From: Belliella kenyensis
GTDB lineage: Bacteria > Bacteroidota > Bacteroidia > Cytophagales > Cyclobacteriaceae
Assembly: GCF_022549675.1 (NCBI RefSeq)
Contig: NZ_JAKZGR010000003.1
Coordinates: 310,001-374,000, forward strand
Direction of reading: 5' to 3'
DNA: 64,000 nt
The position numbers and the translations under genes were made by a program. This document shows positions 51,738 to 61,339 of this stretch, in pieces; the first letter of the stretch is position 1, and each line of letters opens with the position of its first letter. Under the pieces are notes generated by a model that ran no database searches, was not told the DNA's origin, and saw only the letters and a list, made by a program, of their open reading frames with translations.

Positions 51738-52130
51738 ATGGCATCAATATTTACAAAAATCATCAATAGGGAAATCCCCGCAGAAATCATCGCAGAAGAT
51801 GATCACTTTATAGCATTCTTGGACATCATGCCTTTGGTCAAAGGTCATGTGCTCGTAGTACCAAAGCTGGAGGTGGATTATATTTTCAATCTTGAAGACG
51901 ATGTACTTGCAGGTTTGCACATATTTGCAAAAAAAGTAGCTAAGGCTATTGATAAAACCATCAAATGTACTCGTGTAGGTGTGGCTGTGATAGGTCTTGA
52001 AGTTCCACATGTACATATCCATCTTGTACCACTCAGGACAATGGATGATATCAATTTTACTCGACCAAAGCTAAAACTTAACCCAGAAGAATTAAAGGGA
52101 ATTGCAGACCTTATAAGGACAGGATTTTAG
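51738..52130 (+). CDS. HIT-family nucleotide-binding protein
   Basis: 130 residues with the histidine triad VPHVHIHLVPL near 96-106 and the N-terminal FTKIINREIPAEIIAEDD typical of the HINT branch. Such enzymes hydrolyse AMP-lysine or other adenylyl phosphoramidates. A -7 box TATTTTTG ends four bases before the ATG, so the mRNA would be nearly leaderless. Confidence 0.94.
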   Translation: MASIFTKIINREIPAEIIAEDDHFIAFLDIMPLVKGHVLVVPKLEVDYIFNLEDDVLAGLHIFAKKVAKAIDKTIKCTRVGVAVIGLEVPHVHIHLVPLRTMDDINFTRPKLKLNPEELKGIADLIRTGF

Positions 52131-52166
52131 GAAGAAAAAAAAACCGAAAGGGGTTAAATATTCAGA

Positions 52167-52190
52167 ATCCCCGAGTTTTGACTCGGGGAT
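52167..52190. other. Hairpin after the HIT gene
   Basis: ATCCCCGAG (52167-52175) pairs with CTCGGGGAT (52182-52190). No U run follows on the plus strand. The gap 52131-52432 holds no gene. Confidence 0.45.
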
Positions 52191-52307
52191 CAAAGATGAA
52201 AGTCAAGGTTAAAAGCACCAACCCCGTAGGGGTTGATTTTCTTGAAAGAAGTTAAGAAAAGTGTCAAGTAATTCCAAGAAACAACAAAGAATCAAAAGGT
52301 AAGAATT

Positions 52308-52425
52308 CTTTCTCTCTAGTCTCTAGCCTCTTGTCTCTTATTTCCCGTCTCTTATTTCTTGTCTCTTATCTCTTGTCTCTTGTCTCTTATATCTTGTTTC
52401 TTGTCTCTTATTTCTAATCTCTTCC
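52308..52425. repeat. Pyrimidine-rich TTGTCTCTTA tandem array
   Basis: About a dozen imperfect units of TTGTCTCTTAT or TTTCTTGTCTC make a 118-base, nearly pure pyrimidine tract on the plus strand. It begins eight bases after the stop of the efflux gene, on its 3' side. The strand bias resembles the purine tract at 28230 in complement. Confidence 0.75.
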
Positions 52426-52432
52426 CTAAAAT

Positions 52433-53869
52433 CTAAACCCCACCACCTAATGCTCTGTACAGACTTACTTTGGCATGGAGCTGATGGAGTTTGATTTCTA
52501 GAAGTTCCATGTTGGCCTCCAAAGCCTCTCTTTGGGTGAGTAAGACCTCCATGTAATCAGCCCTTGCGGCGTTGAATAGGTTGTTGGATATAGCTGTAGA
52601 TTTATTTAATAGGGCGACTTCTTTAGATTTTATATCAAAACTTTTATTGTAATTCTCAACCTTATTGAGCTGATTTACCACATCTACGTAGGCCTGTAAG
52701 ATGGTCCGTTCATAATCATAAATAGCTTGAATCTGTTTAGCATTAGCATTGTAGTACACCGCTTTGATGGCGTTTCGATTGACAAGTGGAGCCATTAGAT
52801 CTCCTGCAAGCCCATATAGCAGTGAAGCAGGATTTATGAGAAAGGATGGATTGAAAGCTTGGAAACCTATACCCGACTGGATCCCAAATGATGGATAGAA
52901 ATTGGCTTTGGCAACCTTCACATCGAGTTTTGAAGCTGCAAGTTGTAAGTTAGCTTGACGAATGTCTGGACGGTGTTCAAGTAAATCTGAAGGTAGCCCA
53001 CTTTCAATTTCGGCTGTGTCGTAAGTGAGAAATTTTGACGAGTTTCTTTCAATAGGTTGAGGAAACCTTCCTACAAGGAAATTGATTTTATTCTCTGTTT
53101 CTACAATCTTTTGCCTGACTTCGAATTGAAGATTCATGGTGTTGAGTACTTGAGCTTCGAAGCGATTCACGGCAAGTTGAGTCACTTTAGCAGCTTCTTT
53201 TTGTTGTTGAATCACTTGAAATACGTTGGATTGAATCTGCACGTTTGAGTTGATGATCTCTAGCATATTGTCTAAGGCAATCAATTCATAATAAGATTCA
53301 GCAATTTCAGCAACTATATTCGTGATCAAGAAATTTTTGCCTTCTACAGTAGCCAAATATCTTGTAAGAGCAGCTTTCTTAGCATTTCGCAATTTTTTCC
53401 ACACATCTACTTCCCAGGAAGCATAGGCTCCAAACATGAAATCAGGTACTGGTTCAGGGAAATGTACACCGGGTCTAACTTCCAAATGATGCTCAACAGC
53501 TCCTTGAGGAGTATAGCGTGCAGCTTTATCAAAACCTGCACCTGCATGAAAGCTGACAGAAGGTAGATACTCACCTTTACGAGCCCTAATTTCATTTTGA
53601 TCTATGATGATATCTTGCAATACCATATTGAGTTCTTGGTTGTTGCTGAGAGCTTCATGGATGAGCAATGATAAATTTGGATCGTCGAAATAAGACTCCC
53701 AATTTATGGGATTAGGAATGTCCGATGTGGAAGGTTCATTTGTTACCCCATAATTCGCTGGAGTCTCATTATTCACTGTTTTGGAAGGTAAGTCCAAACT
53801 CTGACAGCCAGAGAATGCTAATAAGTTTATTTGAAGGAACATTATTCCTATAGTTAGCTTAAGCTTCAT
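52433..53869 (-). CDS. Outer-membrane efflux lipoprotein (TolC/NodT-type)
   Basis: About 478 residues from the ATG at 53869, whose codon lies inside the end of the RND gene (11-base overlap); the longer upstream reading frame is a shadow of that gene. Lipobox LAFSGC follows a signal peptide. The rest is alpha-helical with the OEP pattern (LIHEALSNNQELNMVLQDI, LPSDLLEHRPDIRQANLQLA). It forms the outer-membrane channel of the tripartite pump. Confidence 0.92.
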   Translation of the reverse strand: MKLKLTIGIMFLQINLLAFSGCQSLDLPSKTVNNETPANYGVTNEPSTSDIPNPINWESYFDDPNLSLLIHEALSNNQELNMVLQDIIIDQNEIRARKGEYLPSVSFHAGAGFDKAARYTPQGAVEHHLEVRPGVHFPEPVPDFMFGAYASWEVDVWKKLRNAKKAALTRYLATVEGKNFLITNIVAEIAESYYELIALDNMLEIINSNVQIQSNVFQVIQQQKEAAKVTQLAVNRFEAQVLNTMNLQFEVRQKIVETENKINFLVGRFPQPIERNSSKFLTYDTAEIESGLPSDLLEHRPDIRQANLQLAASKLDVKVAKANFYPSFGIQSGIGFQAFNPSFLINPASLLYGLAGDLMAPLVNRNAIKAVYYNANAKQIQAIYDYERTILQAYVDVVNQLNKVENYNKSFDIKSKEVALLNKSTAISNNLFNAARADYMEVLLTQREALEANMELLEIKLHQLHAKVSLYRALGGGV

Positions 53870-56800
53870 GATTGCTTCTTTTAAAGTTGGTGTTTTTGAG
53901 GGCGAGTTTGAGGGCATGGAATTTCTTTCTCCATTTGCTCGCTTCATTGGAAGTGACAAAATCTTCGCTGAGAGGATTGTGGTCTTCGTCTCTGATGAGC
54001 TTACGACCGTCAGCAATACTACCAAAGATGTAATACAGTCCAGGAACGAGTACTACACCAAATAGTGTCCCGAAAAACATCCCTCCAAGAGCAGATGCTC
54101 CCAGGGTTTTGTTGCCTACTGCACCTGCGCCAGTAGCTATCACCAAAGGAATCAATCCTGCCATAAAGGCAAAGGAAGTCATGAGAATAGGTCTGAACCT
54201 AACCTTGGCCCCAGCAATAGCTGCATCAAATACACTTGCCCCTTCCAATCGCTTCTGAATCGAGAACTCTACGATCAAGATGGCATTTTTTCCTAACAGA
54301 CCTACAAGCATGATAAGCCCTATTTGGGCATAAATATCATTGGCCAAACCCATGATTTTCAATAAAAGGAATGAGCCAAATACGCCCAGTGGGAGAGAGA
54401 ATACCACAGCTAGCGGAATGATAAAGCTTTCATATTGCGCAGCAAGCACTAAGTAGACGAATATCAAGACTACTACGAAAATGTATATGGCTTCATTCCC
54501 TCTTCGTGATTCATCATAAGATAGACCTTCCCACGCTATGTCATAGCCGTTAGGAAGGGTTTGTTCAGCTACTTCGGTAATTGCTTTGATGGCATCTCCT
54601 GAGGTATATCCTTCCGCAGGTACGCCTCTTATGGATGATGAGGTGTACAGGTTGAACCTCGTGATTTCATTGGGGCCATGCTTTTTCTCCATTCGCATAA
54701 ATGCTGAGTATGGGACCATCTCACCATGTTCACTTTTGATATATAGATCAAGGATATCTTTAGGGAGTTTTCTGTATTCCGGAGCAGCTTGTGTGTATAC
54801 TTTGTAGAATGTATTGAACCTCACAAATCCTTGTTCATAAGTACTGCCTATCAAAACATCTAGATTTTCCATTGCTTTACCGATGGATACACCTTTTTGC
54901 ATTGCTAACTCATTATCAATGATCAGGTCAAACTGCGGATAATTTGCGGCATAGAAAGTGAAAAGCCCAGACAATTCTGGTCGCTTGTTCAGCGCATTCA
55001 TGAATTCGGTATTGACCTGGTCAAACTCCTGATAGTCAACCGTACTGTTTTTGTCAATCATTCTCAAAGAAAAACCATCGGATGATCCATATCCTGGTAC
55101 AGCGGGTGGTTCAAAATACTCAATAACAGCACCAAGATTGGCTGTTTTTTCTTCTAATTCTTCTATGATTTCTGAGACATTATGGTGACGTTCAGACCAA
55201 TCTTTGAGGTTGATCATACATGTACCCGCATTAGATCCGCGACCTTCTGTGAGGATTTCGTATCCTGCTAGTGATGATACTGATTGTATGTCATCGATCT
55301 CTTCTGCTATGGATTGAAGTTGTCTTGATACTTCATTGGTGACTTCTAGTGTAGAGCCGGGAGGAGTCTGGATGATGGCATAGATTTGTCCTTGGTCTTC
55401 ATTCGGAATAAAACCTGTCGGAAGTGCTTCACTTACTGCAAATATTCCAAAACCAAATGCCAAAAGGACGGCATAAGTGATTACCCTTCTATTGACTATC
55501 AAAAGTAGGAGTTTAGTGTATTTGTCAGTAAGCTTGTCAAATTTCCCATTGAACCAATTGATAAAGCGCGTCACAGGGGAAAGGTGCTTCTCCTTACCAT
55601 GATGATGGCTTTTCAAAATCATAGCACATAGCACTGGTGTCAATGTCAAAGCAACTACGCCGGAGAGTACAATAGCACTAGCCATGGTAATTGCAAATTG
55701 TCTGTAAAAAACACCAACAGGACCAGTCATAAATGCTACCGGTACAAAGACAGCCGTCATCACTAGGGTAATAGCAATGATGGCACCGCTGATCTCACCA
55801 AGAACTTTTTTTACTGCATAGAAAGGAGACAGGTCCTCCTCACTCATTTTGGCATGTACTGCTTCGACTACTACAATGGCATCATCTACTACAATACCAA
55901 TAGCCAAAACCAAGGCAAATAAGGTGATCAAATTGATGCTAAGACCAAACACCTGCATAAAGAAGAATGCCCCAATCAATGAAACAGGCACAGCGATCAA
56001 GGGAATCAAGGTGGACCTCCAATCACCCAAGAATAAAAACACTACAATAGCCACCAAAATAAATGCTTCGACTAAGGTGTGAAGAACTTTATCGATGGAA
56101 GCATTGACAAACTTGGATACATCATAGTTGATTTCATAAGCCATGCCTGGAGGAAAATCTGCTTCCATTTCCGTCAGTTTTTCCTTTACCAAACCGATCA
56201 GTTCACTAGCATTGCTTCCAAAGTTTTGCTTCAGGACAATAGATGCAGCTGGGTAGCCGTCTTTATTTGAATAAATATCAAAAAATTCACTACCAAGCTC
56301 TACTTCTGCGAGGTCTTTAAGTTTCAATATTTCACCATCAGGGTTGGCTTTTATGATGATTTGTTCATATTCCTCTGGTTTATTGAATCTTCCAGAGTAG
56401 GTTAATACATATTCTAAAGATTGAGCTGTCTTTCCAGAAGCCTGCCCTAACCTTCCAGGTCTACCAATTACACTTTGTTCATCTATCGCATTTAGGATTT
56501 CCTCAGTGGAAATATTGTATGCTCGCATCCTGTCTGGTTTCAGCCAAACCCTCATGGCATATTGCCTACTTCCAAGTATCTGTGCTCTGCCCATGCCACT
56601 GATTCGCTGAAGCTCGGGGAGCAAATGGACGCTGGCATAGTTATAAAGGAATTTTTCATCAGCATTTTTGTCCGTACTGTACAAGTTGACATACATCAGC
56701 ATGCTTGGTTGGATCGGTGTGATTACGACTCCTTCTCGCTGCACTAGTGGTGGTAGATTGTTCATCACTTGATCTACCCTTGTCTTTACATTGACTACTG

Positions 56801-57107
56801 CTGCATTGGGATCTACATCCGGTTCGAAGATGATCTGAATGGTGGCCTCACCTGCACTAGTAGCATCTGAAGTGATGTATTGCATGCCTTGGACACCATT
56901 GATAGCGCGTTCTAATGGGATCAAGGTAGTATTCACGAGCACCTCGGCACTTGCACCGGGATAGGCAATAAAAATATTAACCCTAAGAGGTGCGATTTCG
57001 GGGAACTGAGATATAGGTCGCGAGAGGATCGCAAGTATGCCCAGAAATATGATAGCTATCGAAATGGTAATCGACAGCACTGGTCTTTGAATGAATTTGC
57101 TAAACAT
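53859..57107 (-). CDS. RND efflux transporter, HAE1 type
   Basis: 1082 residues, slightly longer than AcrB. N-terminal FIQRPVLSITISIAIIFLGI, two large periplasmic loops, and twelve membrane segments. The charged relay pair IGIVVDDAIVVVEAV lies near residue 405 and the second half has GKNAILIVEF near 970. It pumps hydrophobic compounds from periplasm to exterior with the proton gradient. It lies 28 bases after the adaptor gene. The ligand set is unknown. Confidence 0.96.
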   Translation of the reverse strand: MFSKFIQRPVLSITISIAIIFLGILAILSRPISQFPEIAPLRVNIFIAYPGASAEVLVNTTLIPLERAINGVQGMQYITSDATSAGEATIQIIFEPDVDPNAAVVNVKTRVDQVMNNLPPLVQREGVVITPIQPSMLMYVNLYSTDKNADEKFLYNYASVHLLPELQRISGMGRAQILGSRQYAMRVWLKPDRMRAYNISTEEILNAIDEQSVIGRPGRLGQASGKTAQSLEYVLTYSGRFNKPEEYEQIIIKANPDGEILKLKDLAEVELGSEFFDIYSNKDGYPAASIVLKQNFGSNASELIGLVKEKLTEMEADFPPGMAYEINYDVSKFVNASIDKVLHTLVEAFILVAIVVFLFLGDWRSTLIPLIAVPVSLIGAFFFMQVFGLSINLITLFALVLAIGIVVDDAIVVVEAVHAKMSEEDLSPFYAVKKVLGEISGAIIAITLVMTAVFVPVAFMTGPVGVFYRQFAITMASAIVLSGVVALTLTPVLCAMILKSHHHGKEKHLSPVTRFINWFNGKFDKLTDKYTKLLLLIVNRRVITYAVLLAFGFGIFAVSEALPTGFIPNEDQGQIYAIIQTPPGSTLEVTNEVSRQLQSIAEEIDDIQSVSSLAGYEILTEGRGSNAGTCMINLKDWSERHHNVSEIIEELEEKTANLGAVIEYFEPPAVPGYGSSDGFSLRMIDKNSTVDYQEFDQVNTEFMNALNKRPELSGLFTFYAANYPQFDLIIDNELAMQKGVSIGKAMENLDVLIGSTYEQGFVRFNTFYKVYTQAAPEYRKLPKDILDLYIKSEHGEMVPYSAFMRMEKKHGPNEITRFNLYTSSSIRGVPAEGYTSGDAIKAITEVAEQTLPNGYDIAWEGLSYDESRRGNEAIYIFVVVLIFVYLVLAAQYESFIIPLAVVFSLPLGVFGSFLLLKIMGLANDIYAQIGLIMLVGLLGKNAILIVEFSIQKRLEGASVFDAAIAGAKVRFRPILMTSFAFMAGLIPLVIATGAGAVGNKTLGASALGGMFFGTLFGVVLVPGLYYIFGSIADGRKLIRDEDHNPLSEDFVTSNEASKWRKKFHALKLALKNTNFKRSNHEA

Positions 57108-57134
57108 GTGATTTTCTTTTAGAAAGTTCTCGAT

Positions 57135-58220
57135 TTATTCAGCATGCAGCTTATCTAGACCAGAAATGATTTCTGAAATATTCAAAAACTCCGGATTGAT
57201 TTTTTGCTTGTTTCTGACTTTTCTAAGTCCCTCAACCAATATCTTATCTCCTTCATGAAGTCCCTCTGAAATTACAAAGAGATGAGGGAGTTCCTGTGCA
57301 ACTTTGATTTCCCTACTTTCTAAAATATTACCCTTTCCTAAGACAAATACATATTTCTTATCCAAGATTTCGAAAGTTGCTTTTTGAGGAATAATTAATG
57401 CTTGATGTATGGGAGTAGGGAGCATGATATTCCCAGTTTCTCCATGTCTGAGAAGACCTTTAGGGTTTGGGAATGTAGCCCTGAAGGCAATGTTGCCATT
57501 TTCATTGTTGAATACAGCTTCGATAGTCTCTACGATGCCTTTTTGATCAAATAGCTTTTGATTGGCAAGTTTCAATCTTACATCACTTTGATGATTCAGT
57601 GCATCGTTGTCGCTCAAATCTAAGTAGGCAGCTTCTGGTACATTGAAATAGACCCACATTTTCTCATTATCAGATAAGGTAGAAAGCAATTCACCCTCAT
57701 CGAGGAGACTTCCTTGTCGTACATGAAACCTCCCCACTATTCCATCAAAAGGAGCTCTGATTTCAGTGAATCCCAAGTGCGTACTGGCGAGGTTAAGTTC
57801 TGCTTGAGCTTTGTCAAGTTTAGCTTTGACCAATGCAAGTTCACTTTTGGATACAATGTTGCTATCAGCTAGACTTTTGGTGTTTTCGTACTCGATATGT
57901 GCATAGCTGACTTCAGCATTGGCTTTGCCCACTTCTGCTTGATAGATTAGAGGCATTACTTGAAAAAGTAGCTGACCTTTTTTTACAGCTTGACCTTCGT
58001 CCACATATATTTTTTGCAAGTAACCTCTTTCAAGAGCTCTTAGCTCAATATGCTGATATGAATTGACCTGAGCCACATAATCTTGATAGATGAGGGTGTC
58101 TTTTACCAAAGGGCGGGTCACTTGCAAAGTAAGTATTTCTTTTTCATGATGCTTTTTGCTTTGGCATCCTGTCCATTGTAGCATACAGATGATGCCAATG
58201 AGAATCGTTGTTAATTTCAT
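57135..58220 (-). CDS. RND periplasmic adaptor lipoprotein
   Basis: 361 residues with a lipoprotein signal (LQWTGC), a lipoyl half (RALERGYLQKIYVDEGQAVK), short coiled coil (~85-150), second lipoyl half (EIRAPFDGIVGRFHVRQGS), and beta-barrel. It bridges the RND pump and the outer-membrane channel. It is the first gene of the three-gene operon. Confidence 0.94.
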   Translation of the reverse strand: MKLTTILIGIICMLQWTGCQSKKHHEKEILTLQVTRPLVKDTLIYQDYVAQVNSYQHIELRALERGYLQKIYVDEGQAVKKGQLLFQVMPLIYQAEVGKANAEVSYAHIEYENTKSLADSNIVSKSELALVKAKLDKAQAELNLASTHLGFTEIRAPFDGIVGRFHVRQGSLLDEGELLSTLSDNEKMWVYFNVPEAAYLDLSDNDALNHQSDVRLKLANQKLFDQKGIVETIEAVFNNENGNIAFRATFPNPKGLLRHGETGNIMLPTPIHQALIIPQKATFEILDKKYVFVLGKGNILESREIKVAQELPHLFVISEGLHEGDKILVEGLRKVRNKQKINPEFLNISEIISGLDKLHAE

Positions 58221-58339
58221 GTTGTATTAGATTTGTAAAAATTCCAGAATAGGAGATGGGTGCTAGAGGCTTGAAAACCTAAAGCATAGTCGATTCACCC
58301 AAAGTGCTAGACTTTAGCTCGATCGTATTTATAAAAAAA

Positions 58340-58768
58340 TCAGGCTATGAAACTTCTCCAGGCGTGGAAAAGGATAAACAAAGGGATTGTTTCTCGGTGA
58401 AGTTGAGATATTGTCAGATAATCTACCGATAGATCATCTTTGTAGTAGATTTTGCTGTAGAGTTTTTGAAATACTTGAATGCATTCAACTTCAAGTTCAC
58501 TTTCTCCTTCTTTTTCATCAGAATCCTCTGATTCTTCTGGTGTTGATTCTGGTAATTTTTCTGAGAATGGTGTATGATCAAGGGCATGTATGGTACTTTG
58601 ATCTTGAGCAAGTTCTGTAAGGGAGAGACTTTCTGATATTCCCGCTGAGCTTACTGATTCAATGCCCTTGTCTGCAAAGCTATAAGTGAATAGTCCAAAA
58701 AATAAAGCACATGTCCATACCAAAGCCATCAGGCTTTCAGTTTTAGAAAATGGCTTGATATTTTTCAT
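58340..58768 (-). CDS. Hypothetical acidic exported protein
   Basis: 142 residues: a basic N-terminus, a hydrophobic segment (~14-32, ALVWTCALFFGLFTYSFAD) that could be a signal peptide or anchor, a Ser/Glu-rich region (~75-95, PEESEDSDEKEGESELEVE), and a conserved-looking hydrophobic C-terminus. It sits 119 bases upstream of the efflux operon on the same strand. The family is not recognised. Confidence 0.55.
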   Translation of the reverse strand: MKNIKPFSKTESLMALVWTCALFFGLFTYSFADKGIESVSSAGISESLSLTELAQDQSTIHALDHTPFSEKLPESTPEESEDSDEKEGESELEVECIQVFQKLYSKIYYKDDLSVDYLTISQLHRETIPLFILFHAWRSFIA

Positions 58769-59014
58769 ACTAAGGAATATGCTTTTGACCTCAAAATCTC
58801 AGCAAATGTAGCGTAATTCTTATTTTTTTTGCAAGGAATTCTAATAATTTCTCTGTCATGATTTAATATCAATTCTTACAAATTCTAGTCTATCAATTTT
58901 TAGGTTTAGTTTGCTTTTATTCACTTAATAGATTGTGAAATAGTGGAATTTAATTGACAATTTTCAAACTTCATTCTCCCTTTGACGGTTATACATCTAG
59001 TAAATAAAAGTATC

Positions 59015-59680
59015 ATGGAAAAAGAAGTCACAAAGAAAACATCTAAAGTAGATCCAAAGACAAAAATCGTAGAAGGATACATGGCTTATATTCTTGAACA
59101 TGGACAGGAACCTGCCTCCATATTCAAGTTTGCAAAAGAGCTAAAGATGAAAGAAGAGGATTTTTATAACTATTATACATCCTTTGAAGCGATCAAATCG
59201 GCCGTTTGGGAACAGCTTTTTGATCGAACAATAGTGAATGTAGAATCTCAAGAAGTTTACACTTCTTATAGCTCAAGAGAGAAGTTGTTAAGTTTTCTTT
59301 TTACATGGATAGAGGAGTTAAAGAAAAACAGGTCCTATTTACTTGTTTTATATGGCTCGAAAAAGGATCTCAAAGGATTATTGCCTTCTGAGGTGAAAGT
59401 TTTCAAAGGCATGTTCAAGGACTTTGCAAATGAAATCATCCTAGCTGGTAAAGAGACTGAAGAAATAGCTGATAGACCCGTGATCACAGACAGGTATGAT
59501 GATGCACTATGGCTTCAAGTTTGGTTTGTCTTTCAGTTTTGGCTTAAGGATACATCTCCAGCATTTGAAAAAACAGATGCCGCCATAGAAAAGTCCGTCA
59601 ACCTTGCTTTTGATCTTATGGGCAAAAGTGCTTTGGATACTTTTATCGACTTTGCAAAATTCCTATATCAGCAAAAATAA
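59015..59680 (+). CDS. TetR/AcrR-family regulator
   Basis: 221 residues. The N-terminal HTH is recognisable from the pattern PASIFKFAKELKMKEEDFYN and YYTSFEAIKSAVWEQLF; the C-terminal helical part is a ligand domain. The ATG at 59015 is preferred over the in-frame TTG-like extension at 58982. It is 12 bases from an ABC1-type kinase gene, so the two are one operon; it is divergent from the acidic exported protein and efflux operon and could regulate either. Confidence 0.8.
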   Translation: MEKEVTKKTSKVDPKTKIVEGYMAYILEHGQEPASIFKFAKELKMKEEDFYNYYTSFEAIKSAVWEQLFDRTIVNVESQEVYTSYSSREKLLSFLFTWIEELKKNRSYLLVLYGSKKDLKGLLPSEVKVFKGMFKDFANEIILAGKETEEIADRPVITDRYDDALWLQVWFVFQFWLKDTSPAFEKTDAAIEKSVNLAFDLMGKSALDTFIDFAKFLYQQK

Positions 59681-59692
59681 ATCATTCCTACC

Positions 59693-61018
59693 ATGGATTC
59701 GAATATGAAAGAGCAGGAAAGTATTCCTACCTCAAAAGTACAGCGTGCGGCGAAATTTATTACTACTGGTGCCAAAGTAGGGGGGAATTATGTGAAGCAC
59801 TATGCGAAAAAAGTAGTTAATCCTAGTTTGACTAAAGAGGATTTGCACAATGAAAATGCAAAAGATATCTACAATTCTCTAAGCCAACTCAAGGGATCAG
59901 CACTCAAAGTAGCGCAAATGATGTCTATGGACAAGAATATCCTGCCCAGGGCTTACCAAGATAAATTTACCATGGCACAGTACAGTGCACCACCATTATC
60001 GTATCCTTTGGTTGTGAAGACTTTTCAAAAGCATTTTGGAAAAACACCTGATGGGATGTTTGACTCTTTTACCAAGTCAGCAGTCAATGCAGCATCTATA
60101 GGGCAGGTTCATCAAGCTACATTGGGTAAGAAAAAACTCGCTGTCAAAATACAATATCCAGGAGTGGCAGATTCTGTGAGTTCTGATTTGAAGCTGGTCA
60201 GACCATTTGCTTTGAGACTATTGAATATGAGCGAAAAGGAGCTGGATCACTATATGGAGGAAGTGGAGGAGAAACTTTTGGAAGAGACTGACTATGAATT
60301 GGAAGTGGCGAGGTCGAAAGAGATATCCGCTGCATGTGGTCATATTGCTAACTTGAGTTTCCCGTCATATTATGAGGAAATGAGCTCTTCTCGTATCATT
60401 ACCATGGACTGGATTGATGGTCAGCATATTCGCGAATGGTTAGCAAACAAGAATCCAAGTCAGGAAGAGCGAAACAGGGTAGGTCAAGCCCTATGGGACT
60501 TCTATCATCACCAAGTGCATGAGCTCAAGCAAGTGCATGCTGATCCACATCCAGGCAATTTTATCATTCAGGACGATGGAAAGCTAGGAATTATAGATTT
60601 CGGCTGTGTCAAAGTGATACCAGAGGATTTTTACAAGGGGTACTTTTCACTGATTAAAAAAGACTTGATGATCAATGAACAAGAATTGGATCAAATATTC
60701 TATGGGTTGGAATTTATATCAGACAGAGATACAGCAGATGAAAAATTATATTTCAAATCTGTATTCAAAGAGATGATTTCTTTGTTAGGAAAACCTTTTC
60801 ATGTTGATAGCTTTGATTTTGCCAATGATGATTACTTCGAGCAGATTTTTCAGCTAGGCGATAGGATATCAAATGATAAGATGTTCAAAAAATCAAGACA
60901 AGCCAGAGGTTCGCGGCATGGATTGTATGTGAACAGAACCTATTTCGGTATTTACAACTTACTCAATCAACTCCAGGCCAATATCTCTACAACCAAACCA
61001 GAATGGTTAAAGGCTTGA
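59693..61018 (+). CDS. ABC1/UbiB/COQ8-family atypical kinase
   Basis: 441 residues: the KxGQ-like motif LKGSALKVAQMMS (~65-77, here with Ala for Gly), Ala-rich loop NAASIGQVHQA, Lys in KLAVKIQYPG, catalytic loop HADPHPGNF near 283, and IIDFGCVK (metal Asp). The fold acts as an ATPase in quinone or lipid metabolism. It has no C-terminal membrane helices, unlike UbiB. The partner regulator is the TetR gene just upstream. Confidence 0.93.
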   Translation: MDSNMKEQESIPTSKVQRAAKFITTGAKVGGNYVKHYAKKVVNPSLTKEDLHNENAKDIYNSLSQLKGSALKVAQMMSMDKNILPRAYQDKFTMAQYSAPPLSYPLVVKTFQKHFGKTPDGMFDSFTKSAVNAASIGQVHQATLGKKKLAVKIQYPGVADSVSSDLKLVRPFALRLLNMSEKELDHYMEEVEEKLLEETDYELEVARSKEISAACGHIANLSFPSYYEEMSSSRIITMDWIDGQHIREWLANKNPSQEERNRVGQALWDFYHHQVHELKQVHADPHPGNFIIQDDGKLGIIDFGCVKVIPEDFYKGYFSLIKKDLMINEQELDQIFYGLEFISDRDTADEKLYFKSVFKEMISLLGKPFHVDSFDFANDDYFEQIFQLGDRISNDKMFKKSRQARGSRHGLYVNRTYFGIYNLLNQLQANISTTKPEWLKA

Positions 61019-61072
61019 GTTTGATTTAGCTAGAGTTCTTGGAAATATTGTAAATAGAAATCAAATTTTAAT

Positions 61073-61120
61073 TACCATCACCTTAAAAAACAGTTTTTTA
61101 AGGTGATGGTGATGTTTTTA
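61073..61120 (+). terminator. Terminator after the ABC1 kinase
   Basis: A perfect 17-bp stem ACCATCACCTTAAAAAA (61073-61089) with TTTTTTAAGGTGATGGT (61093-61109) and a CAG loop, followed by GATGTTTTTA. The rest of the gap 61019-61339 shows no gene. Confidence 0.7.
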
Positions 61121-61339
61121 TGTGTTTTGAAGCGTGTTCTAAGCAGTAAACTTCTAGCTTCATTTTTGAATTTTTGATTTTAAGTCAGTCGCTTTGACTA
61201 TTCTTCCGTTCTTAGAATCTTCCAGTGATTGATCATTTTTTCACTTCTTAAGGTAGTAACTTATAAATATAATAGCTGAGCTAGTTTGTGTACTTAACCA
61301 GCCCAGCTTAAAATTATTCAATGATACAAGTCATTTCTC

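Noticed and set aside
52308-52425. CRISPR or phage attachment site
   Set aside because: It is a low-complexity pyrimidine tract without spacers, integrase or tRNA nearby.
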